5,109 nt of DNA, from NCBI GenBank assembly GCA_905211345.1, contig CAJMAO010000095.1, forward strand, positions 1 to 5,109, written 5' to 3'. Below the pieces are notes generated by a model, which saw nothing but the letters and a program-made list of their open reading frames with translations, did not search any database and had not been told where the DNA came from. A program made the position numbers and the translations under genes. The stretch is from an uncultured Prevotella sp. (GTDB lineage Bacteria > Bacteroidota > Bacteroidia > Bacteroidales > Bacteroidaceae). This document shows positions 1 to 5,109 of the stretch, one piece after another (position 1 is the first letter of the stretch; every line of letters starts with the position of its first letter).

Positions 1-557
1 AGCGAGTCGATAGCTCCGTACACACAACCTGCTATACCGAGCAGCAGCACGCCCACGGTGCATAGCGCGAGGGCTACGCGGGTGTAGTTGTCGCTGCGGA
101 ACGCTGCTATGGGCTGCTCGTTCGGCGTGATGTACATAGCCTTTACTATGAGAAGATAGTAGTAGAGCGATATGATTGTGTTAACCAACGCTATGAACAC
201 GAGCAAATGGAATCCGGCATTGAATGCAGCCATGAACACGAAGAACTTCGAGAAGAAGCCTGCAAACGGAGGTATTCCGGCCAACGAGAACAGGCACAGC
301 GTCATGAGGAACGAGAGCTTGGGGTTGGTCTGGTAAAGCCCGTTGTAATCCTTTATTCCAATCTTTCCGCTGTTCTGCTCCACAGTGTTGATTACCGCGA
401 AGGCACCCAGGTTGGCAGCAAGATAAACTACAAGATAGAACACGAGCGAAGTCATACCTTGTGCCGTTCCTGCAATTACGCCTAGAACCAGGTAGCCCGC
501 CTGCGAAATGGCCGAGAAAGCCATGAATCGCTTCAGGTTGTTCTGACGCAAGCCAAA
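1..557 (-). pseudogene. nuoN: NuoN C-terminal remainder in the shifted frame
   Basis: This is 185 open codons in the -1 frame relative to the N-terminal part, from TTT at 555-557 to the left edge with two bases left over. It encodes the last NuoN helices. Landmarks are NNLKRFMAFSAISQAGY, then TAQGMTSLVFYLVVYLAANLG, KDYNGLYQTNPKLSFLMTL, the TM12 segment GIPPFAGFFSKFF with the conserved lysine, and VNTIISLYYYLLIVKAMY. It ends in a final hydrophobic helix before GAIDS. There are no internal stops and the family match is continuous, so there is only one lesion in the gene and it looks recent or artefactual. The first in-frame ATG (522-524) lies inside the conserved LKRFMAFS motif and is not a natural gene start. 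Confidence 0.85.
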
Positions 558-1408
558 GTAATGGAAACTATTATTATCCAGAACAGTATTTCCTGCCATT
601 CACCCACCATGGGCGAGAACACTTTTACAAGCGTTGTGAGCAGAACGAAGCCGGCCGCACCTTTGGATATAACGCTAAGGAATCCCGTTACGACCGTGGG
701 CGAGCCTTCGTAAACGTCGGCCGTCCAAAGGTGGAACGGAACGAGAGAAATCTTGAAGCCCATGCCAGTAAAGAAGAACACAAGGCCGATGACGTTGAGC
801 ATGCTTCCGTCGAGTTTTGCAGCAATGTCGTCGAAGTAAAGCGTGCCCGTCGTGCCGTAAATCATCGACACGCCATAGAGCAACAGCGCGCTCGAAAACA
901 AAGCCACAAGTATATATTTAGCTCCGGCCTCGGCCGATGTGGAACGCCATTTATCGTAAGCAACAAGCGCAGTCATAGGTACGGAAGCAAGTTCCAATCC
1001 TATGAAGAACATAAGGAAATGTCCCGCCGAAATCATGAAATACATGCCCAGCAGCGTACTCAAGGTAAGGATATAGAACTCTCCCTGCTTGACCGCATTC
1101 TCGTCACGGCGCAGATAGCTGTGCGCCATCAGGAACACGATAAGCGTACCTATGTTGAGCGTGGTTTTCATAACCGTCATCATAGGCGTGTACAAGTACA
1201 TGCCTCCGAATGCTTCGGCAGGCTGGCTGCACGGCACGGCATTAACTATCGTAAGAATTGTCATCAGCACCACCGGAACGGCAGTGTTGAGGCGCGGCTT
1301 GCCGGATTTCCTGTCGGTGCAAACAACGAGGTCGTAAATAAACATTACGATTATCACAGCCAGCAGTGCCAGCTCTTCGTGCATATAAAGAAATTGTGTA
1401 TAGTCCAT
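533..1408 (-). CDS. nuoN: NuoN N-terminal reading frame as the sequence stands (291 aa, truncated)
   Basis: This is the frame a gene caller would report: ATG 1406-1408 to TGA 533-535, 291 residues. The last five (CVRTT) are out-of-frame residues past the lesion. The fragment covers roughly TM1 to TM9 and keeps the TM5 glutamate (E139) and the TM6, TM7 and TM8 lysines (K164, K219, K249). It lacks the second half of the antiporter fold. A protein cut here would be unlikely to assemble into working complex I. That judgement is inferred from the structure of the family. Confidence 0.75.
   Translation of the reverse strand: MDYTQFLYMHEELALLAVIIVMFIYDLVVCTDRKSGKPRLNTAVPVVLMTILTIVNAVPCSQPAEAFGGMYLYTPMMTVMKTTLNIGTLIVFLMAHSYLRRDENAVKQGEFYILTLSTLLGMYFMISAGHFLMFFIGLELASVPMTALVAYDKWRSTSAEAGAKYILVALFSSALLLYGVSMIYGTTGTLYFDDIAAKLDGSMLNVIGLVFFFTGMGFKISLVPFHLWTADVYEGSPTVVTGFLSVISKGAAGFVLLTTLVKVFSPMVGEWQEILFWIIIVSITLACVRTT
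549..559 (-). other. Frameshift site in nuoN (probable 13-bp deletion at a short repeat)
   Basis: The minus strand here reads ACTTTGGCTTG. In the upstream frame ACT TTG GCT encodes TLA, and in the downstream frame TTT GGC TTG encodes FGL, sharing the same bases. NuoN family spacing (E. coli SIIFGNLMALSQ) calls for about SITLANLFGLRQ, which needs 13 more bases. An original ACT TTG GCT AAY CTN TTT GGC TTG would contain TTTGGCT twice, 13 bp apart, and loss of one copy plus the spacer gives exactly the observed bases. The missing residues are inferred, not seen. Confidence 0.6.
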
Positions 1409-1411
1409 GTT

Positions 1412-2929
1412 TTACGGAATCATAAAGGATGAAACAGATGATATGTGCTGAACTATCGGGCCTACGCTGTCGCCTATAAGTTCGCTTACCCAAAGCGGAG
1501 CGATACCGAGGCCGGCAACGCAAACTACAAGCGTTATTACGGCAAAGCGCTCATCCCATGTAGCGTCGGTGAGCTTGAGGTGCTCGGGATTGGTACATGT
1601 GCCGTAAAGAATCTTACCCACAAGGCGCAGGATGTAAACCGCCGTTATAACGATACTCGTTGTGGCCACGATGGTGAGCACGCGACGGAATGTATCGGCG
1701 TGTTCAAACGAACCCACGAAGATTGTCATCTCGGCAATGAAGCCGCTGAAGCCCGGCAAACCGAGGTTGGCAAGACCGGCAATCACATAGCAAACAGCAA
1801 GGAACGGCATGATACGCATCAAACCGTTAAGTTCGCGTGTGTCGCGGGTGTGCGTGCGGCCGTAAATCATACCGATTAACGCAAAGAACAATGCCGTCAT
1901 GAGACCGTGGCTGAGCATTTGCAGAACCGCACCGGTTACGGCTGTCTTGTTTATCATAAGGATTGCGAAAAGCACGAGACCGCAGTGGGAAACCGAAGAA
2001 TATGCATTGATATACTTGAGGTCGGTCTGCACGCAAGCCGAGAAAGCTCCATAAACAACCGAGATTCCCGTAAGGAGAAGGAAAATCCAGCCTAATTCGT
2101 TTGCAGCCTCGGGCATAAGGTACATTGCGATACGGAAGCAGCCGTAGCCTCCGAGTTTCATAAGCACGCCGGCGTGCAACATCGACACTGCCGTGGGCGC
2201 CGAAGCGTGACCGTCGGGACTCCATGTGTGGAACGGGAACAGCGCGCCAAGCACACCGAAACCTATGAACGTAAGCGGGAACCAGATGTACTGCTGGCCC
2301 AAGGAAATCTCGTGGGCGCCGCCAGTATGGTTTGCAATTTCAAGAATGTCGAACGTCTGGCCGCCTGCACCGTAGAAGATTCCGAAAATGCCGCACATAA
2401 GCAACGCGGAACCTCCCATAAGCATAAGCGTCAGCTTCATGGCCGAATATTCCTTGTGGCCGCTGCCCCATACTCCGATGAGAAGGTACATAGGTATGAG
2501 GGCAATCTCGTAGAACATGAACATCGTGAACAGGTCTATCGAGATAAAGAATCCGAACACACCGGTTGACAACAATGTAAACCAAAGGAAATATTCTTTT
2601 GTTAGCGGTTTGAGTTTCCAAGAAGCGAACGTGCCGGTGAAAACTATAATTGCCGAGAGTAAAAGCATTGCCACAGAAATGCCGTCCACGCCAACGGAAT
2701 ATTTAATGTGCAACGGTTCGAACCACGTAAATGAAGCTGTATACAACATCTCGCCTTCTGCACCGGCCGCACGGTCGTTAAGATACATTATTACTAATGC
2801 AACGGCACAAACCACCAAAGCGCTCGCGCCTACAACCATCACTCCCCTGATTGCCTTAATGCCTTTTGAAAGCCAAAGCCCCAAAAGCATAAGCAGGGGA
2901 ATTAATACAAATAATGATAAGAAATTCAT
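1412..2929 (-). CDS. nuoM: NADH-quinone oxidoreductase subunit M (NuoM), proton-translocating antiporter-like subunit
   Basis: A complete 505-residue gene running from ATG 2927-2929 to TAA 1412-1414 (E. coli NuoM has 509). NuoM is the middle antiporter-like subunit of the complex I membrane arm. Family signatures are VDGISVAMLLLSA (81-93) and MFYEIALIPMYLLIG (138-152) with the TM5 glutamate E141. K165 is the likely TM6 lysine. SMLHAGVLMKLGGYG (249-263) has K258, the counterpart of E. coli K265. QTDLKYINAYSSVSHCG spans 301-317, and LPGFSGFIAEMTIFVGSF (391-408) has E400, matching E. coli E407. One residue is unexpected. In FGVLGALFPFHTW (224-236) the position five residues before the conserved proline is L227, where E. 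coli NuoM has K234 and where NuoL and NuoN in this window also have lysine. The bases around 2249-2251 read CTT in an intact frame, so this is not a frameshift artefact. The 24-nt leader (2930-2953) has no Shine-Dalgarno sequence. nuoN follows 3 nt after the stop, consistent with translational coupling. Confidence 0.97.
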   Translation of the reverse strand: MNFLSLFVLIPLLMLLGLWLSKGIKAIRGVMVVGASALVVCAVALVIMYLNDRAAGAEGEMLYTASFTWFEPLHIKYSVGVDGISVAMLLLSAIIVFTGTFASWKLKPLTKEYFLWFTLLSTGVFGFFISIDLFTMFMFYEIALIPMYLLIGVWGSGHKEYSAMKLTLMLMGGSALLMCGIFGIFYGAGGQTFDILEIANHTGGAHEISLGQQYIWFPLTFIGFGVLGALFPFHTWSPDGHASAPTAVSMLHAGVLMKLGGYGCFRIAMYLMPEAANELGWIFLLLTGISVVYGAFSACVQTDLKYINAYSSVSHCGLVLFAILMINKTAVTGAVLQMLSHGLMTALFFALIGMIYGRTHTRDTRELNGLMRIMPFLAVCYVIAGLANLGLPGFSGFIAEMTIFVGSFEHADTFRRVLTIVATTSIVITAVYILRLVGKILYGTCTNPEHLKLTDATWDERFAVITLVVCVAGLGIAPLWVSELIGDSVGPIVQHISSVSSFMIP

Positions 2930-2953
2930 ATCGAATGTAAGGTTTTATCAGGA

Positions 2954-4858
2954 TTAGAGAACCAACATTAACACTAACACTAAAGCACCCACGAGGAATA
3001 CATAGGCATATTGCTGCACTTCGCCACTCTGGAAGCCACGTATAAGGTAGCTTATGCGGTTTGCACCGTTAGCCAGACCGTTAAGTACACCATCCACAAT
3101 ATGACGGTCGCACCATGCAATGGGTTTTGAAATGTGTGCGAAGATAATACGGTGCGTAACAAACTGGTATATCTCGTCGATGTAGAAACGATGGTATGCC
3201 CAGCGGTGCAACGCGGAAAAACGAGTAGCAAGCGCAACGGCTATAGGTTGTTTTTCGCCCTTATATATATAGGTTGCAAGCAATATCGAAATAACTGCTA
3301 TTGCTATGCTCGTTCCTGCAACAGTCCAGTTGAGATGAATGTCGTATGACATTCCGTCGGCACTAACAAAATGACCGAAAGGAACAAAACCGACAACACA
3401 TGTAACGACAGCCAGGAATACAAGCGGCGCCGTCATTGAAACGGGAGCCTCGTGCGGAACATGTTCCTCGTGCAGTTTCTTGTTCTCCGGACCCCAGAAT
3501 ATGCAATAGTAAAGACGGAACATATAGAAAGCCGTCATTGCTGCTATAACTGTCATAATCCAACCCATTACAGGACTGAATGCAAAGCAGCCTGCAAGAA
3601 TCTCGTCTTTCGAGAAGAAACCCGAGAAGGGAGGTATACCGGAAATCGCAAGACATGCGATAAGGAATGTTATATGCGTAAGCGGCATATACTTTCGCAT
3701 ACCGCCCATGGTAGACATCTCGTTGCTATGCACTGCGTGAATTATCGCACCGGCGCAGAGGAACAACAAGGCTTTGAACATTGCGTGGGTGAACAAGTGA
3801 AACATTGAAGCCATGTAACCTACGCTTCCGGGATGTTCGTGCCCGGTTACATATTCCGTGCAAACGCCAAGCGCTACCATCATGAACGCAATCTGTGAAA
3901 TTGTAGAGAAAGCAAGAACACGCTTGATATCGCTTTGTGCACATGCAACGGCTGCCGCATAAAATGCAGTGAAAGCTCCTATGTATGCAACGATATGCAA
4001 GGTCTCCGGCGCGTAAGTTATCCATAACGGGTACATGCGGGCAACCTGGAATACGCCGGCAACAACCATAGTAGCGGCGTGGATAAGCGCGCTGACTGGT
4101 GTCGGGCCTTCCATTGCGTCGGGCAACCAGATATGCAACGGGAACATAGCACTCTTTCCTGCGCCGCCTATGAACATCAGGAATAACGCAGCGGGCAGCA
4201 TGAACGCTCCAGCAGCTATATTAGAGGCATTAGCCGTAAAATCGAAGCTGAATGTCTGGCAGTAGTAGCCGTAAATCAGGATTCCGATAAGGAAGCCGAG
4301 GTCGGCAAAACGTGTTACGATGAACGCCTTCTTAGAAGCCGCTATTGCCGCCGGCTGCGTATAATAGAAGCCGATAAGCAAATATGACGAAACACCTACA
4401 AGCTCCCAGAACAGATACATCTGGAAGATATTAGTTGCCACGACCAAACCGAGCATTGACATAGAGAAAAGACTCAGGAACGCATAGTAACGCTGGAAAC
4501 CTTTCTCGCCGTGCATATACCCGAACGAATAGATATGTACGCCTAACGACACCGTAGCTATGACAACAAGCATCATTACGGAAATAGGATCAAGCATGAT
4601 TCCCATATCGAACGAAAGCCCGTTGAAATAGAAAGGCAGCCATTTTACATTGTAAGGAACTATTGTCTCGTACACGCCGGCGTCAGTTCTCGGGGCTGAG
4701 AAATATTCATACGCCGTGTAATACGAAAGGATTGTCACTATCACCAAGGAAGCTGTTCCTATAAGTCCCGCCGTACGGTGGCTCAAATACTTTCCTGCCA
4801 AACCCAAGAGCAGGAAAGATATAAACGGCAGTAATAATATTAATAATGTATATTCCAT
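2954..4858 (-). CDS. nuoL: NADH-quinone oxidoreductase subunit L (NuoL), proton-translocating antiporter-like subunit
   Basis: A complete 634-residue gene running from ATG 4856-4858 to TAA 2954-2956, close to the family's usual 610-650 residues. NuoL is the distal pump of the complex I membrane arm. It is a polytopic protein with an Mrp/MnhA-like core and a long C-terminal lateral helix. The N-terminal domain has LDPISVMML (89-97) and YLFWELVGVSSYLLIGFYY (148-166) with the TM5 glutamate E152. R183 and D186 lie in VTRFADLGF. The TM7 region GGAGKSAMFPLHIWLPDAMEG has K235, followed by SALIHAATMV with H260. MFHLFTHAMFKALLF gives H354, H358 and K362. GIPPFSGFFSKDEI gives K417 and D418, matching the E. 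coli TM12 pair K399/D400. After about residue 545 comes the amphipathic stretch with FYIDEIYQFV, then a last hydrophobic helix (618-634) that anchors the lateral helix. Every key charged residue I checked is present. nuoM starts 24 nt downstream. Confidence 0.98.
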   Translation of the reverse strand: MEYTLLILLLPFISFLLLGLAGKYLSHRTAGLIGTASLVIVTILSYYTAYEYFSAPRTDAGVYETIVPYNVKWLPFYFNGLSFDMGIMLDPISVMMLVVIATVSLGVHIYSFGYMHGEKGFQRYYAFLSLFSMSMLGLVVATNIFQMYLFWELVGVSSYLLIGFYYTQPAAIAASKKAFIVTRFADLGFLIGILIYGYYCQTFSFDFTANASNIAAGAFMLPAALFLMFIGGAGKSAMFPLHIWLPDAMEGPTPVSALIHAATMVVAGVFQVARMYPLWITYAPETLHIVAYIGAFTAFYAAAVACAQSDIKRVLAFSTISQIAFMMVALGVCTEYVTGHEHPGSVGYMASMFHLFTHAMFKALLFLCAGAIIHAVHSNEMSTMGGMRKYMPLTHITFLIACLAISGIPPFSGFFSKDEILAGCFAFSPVMGWIMTVIAAMTAFYMFRLYYCIFWGPENKKLHEEHVPHEAPVSMTAPLVFLAVVTCVVGFVPFGHFVSADGMSYDIHLNWTVAGTSIAIAVISILLATYIYKGEKQPIAVALATRFSALHRWAYHRFYIDEIYQFVTHRIIFAHISKPIAWCDRHIVDGVLNGLANGANRISYLIRGFQSGEVQQYAYVFLVGALVLVLMLVL

Positions 4859-4895
4859 ATATCTTCTATGTATTTACTTTATTGATTTATTATTC
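4859..4895 (-). promoter_or_regulatory. nuoK-nuoL spacer with weak ribosome binding site
   Basis: This 37-nt A/T-rich gap lies between the nuoK stop and the nuoL ATG. The only Shine-Dalgarno-like element is AGAAG (minus strand of 4863-4867), four bases before the ATG. Such poor SD complementarity with an A-rich leader is common in Bacteroidota. I see no Bacteroides-type -7 element (TAnnTTTG) or hairpin here, so the two genes are probably co-transcribed. Confidence 0.4.
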
Positions 4896-5109
4896 CTACC
4901 ATTTCAAGGTATTTATGTGCTTGAGTTGAATGCTTCTTACGTTGCGATAGATAGCAATCATTATTGCTATGGCTATAGCAGTTTCGGCAGCAGAAATAGC
5001 AATAGAGAACAAGGCAAAGAAATACCCTTCTTGCCCCGTTGGATACAGCAGACGGTTGAAAACCGCGAAGTTTATATCTGTCGCATTAAGCATCAACTCT
5101 ATTGATATA
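4896..5109 (-). CDS. nuoK: NADH-quinone oxidoreductase subunit K (NuoK), 5' end cut by window edge
   Basis: This is the C-terminal 70 residues of NuoK, ending in TAG at 4896-4898. The frame is open to the right edge, so the start and TM1 (about 30 residues by comparison with the ~100-residue family) are missing. NuoK is a small three-helix subunit of the complex I membrane arm, lying between NuoJ and NuoN and contributing to the proton path. The first visible residues, ISIELMLNA, match the TM2 motif GLEIMINA of E. coli NuoK. Their glutamate (codon 5097-5099) corresponds to E36. A second helix carries SAAETAIAIA, whose glutamate corresponds to E72. Both functional carboxylates are therefore present. 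The last helix ends in IAIYRN, followed by a short polar tail. A TTG at 5094-5096 and an ATG at 5091-5093 fall inside the TM2 motif and are not real starts. nuoL follows after 37 nt. Confidence 0.96.
   Translation of the reverse strand, partial: ISIELMLNATDINFAVFNRLLYPTGQEGYFFALFSIAISAAETAIAIAIMIAIYRNVRSIQLKHINTLKW

Larger units (their letters stand above)
1..1408 (-). pseudogene. nuoN: NADH-quinone oxidoreductase subunit N (NuoN), interrupted by a frameshift; 3' end cut by window edge
   Basis: NuoN is the antiporter-like subunit nearest to NuoK in the complex I membrane arm. The gene starts at ATG 1406-1408, three bases after the nuoM stop. Its first frame encodes 286 residues of normal NuoN. 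These include FIGLELASVP with E139, AGAKYILVALFSS with K164, TGMGFKISLVPFHLWTADV with K219, and SVISKGAAG with K249, the counterparts of E. coli E133, K158, K217 and K247. After ITLA (283-286) the frame runs into CVRTT and a TGA at 533-535. From 557 downward the -1 frame continues the protein as FGLRQNNLKRFMAFSAISQ and then TLCLFSLAGIPPFAGFFSKF, which has the TM12 lysine. It stays open to position 1 with no stop. The joined product would be about 473 residues up to the edge, in line with a usual ~480. It is either a genuine mutant allele or an assembly/sequencing error. The gene's identity is certain, but whether it is broken in the cell is not. Confidence 0.9.

Noticed and set aside
207..485. 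A 92-codon plus-strand open frame at the left side
   Set aside because: It lies antisense to the C-terminal part of NuoN, which reads as clear membrane-helix protein on the minus strand. The plus-strand product has no protein-like pattern.
549..560. Programmed -1 ribosomal frameshifting in nuoN
   Set aside because: The shift is in the -1 direction, but the bases ATT ACT TTG GCT do not form an X XXY YYZ slippery heptamer and I saw no clear downstream hairpin. The shifted product would also be about four residues short in a conserved stretch.
731..1432. A 233-codon plus-strand open frame opposite nuoN
   Set aside because: It is highly charged, low in hydrophobic residues, has no recognisable domain and lies entirely opposite conserved nuoN codons. 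It is a shadow of the real gene, as are the other plus-strand frames opposite nuoL and nuoM.
4951..4970. Perfect 8-bp inverted repeat with a 4-base loop (ATAGCAAT-CATT-ATTGCTAT) within nuoK
   Set aside because: It falls inside codons for the alternating Ala/Ile transmembrane helix (IAIMIAI), where repeated GCA/GCT and ATA/ATT codons easily give palindromes. It is short, A/T-rich, mid-gene and has no U-tract, so a terminator or operator is unlikely.
1..5109. A novel accessory or defence system
   Set aside because: Nearly every base is accounted for by four collinear nuo genes with short spacers. There are no foreign-looking genes, repeats or mobile elements.

Overview
The window is the 3' part of a respiratory complex I (nuo) operon, read entirely on the minus strand. 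In transcription order it runs from high to low coordinates: nuoK (start lies off the right edge), nuoL, nuoM, nuoN (last codons lie off the left edge). These four genes encode the distal membrane arm of NADH-quinone oxidoreductase: the small subunit K and the three Mrp-antiporter-like proton-translocating subunits L, M and N. The spacers are 37, 24 and 3 nt. There is no internal promoter or terminator that I can recognise, so the genes are probably one transcript started upstream of the window. No RNA gene, mobile element, CRISPR array or long gene-free stretch was found.

The protein style (for example the NuoM segment around FPFHTWSPDGH and the NuoN segment around NNLKRFMAFS), the lack of good Shine-Dalgarno sequences, the A/T-rich leaders and the intermediate base composition suggest a member of the Bacteroidota, most likely a gut-type Bacteroidales. 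This is an inference from resemblance, not a search result.

The main anomaly is in nuoN. Its reading frame is intact for 286 family-like residues. It then shifts by one base at about 549-559 and stops at 533-535, while the remaining ~185 residues of a normal NuoN continue in another frame to the left edge. Comparison with the family, and with NuoL and NuoM in this window, suggests that about 13 bp are missing between two copies of a short repeat (TTTGGCT). As written, NuoN would lose its last membrane helices, including the TM12 lysine. This is either a real mutation or an assembly/sequencing error.

A second point is that NuoM has leucine (L227) where NuoL (K235) and NuoN (K219) carry the central TM7 lysine of the antiporter fold. 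Otherwise the region is ordinary housekeeping energy metabolism, and I see no sign of a new system.
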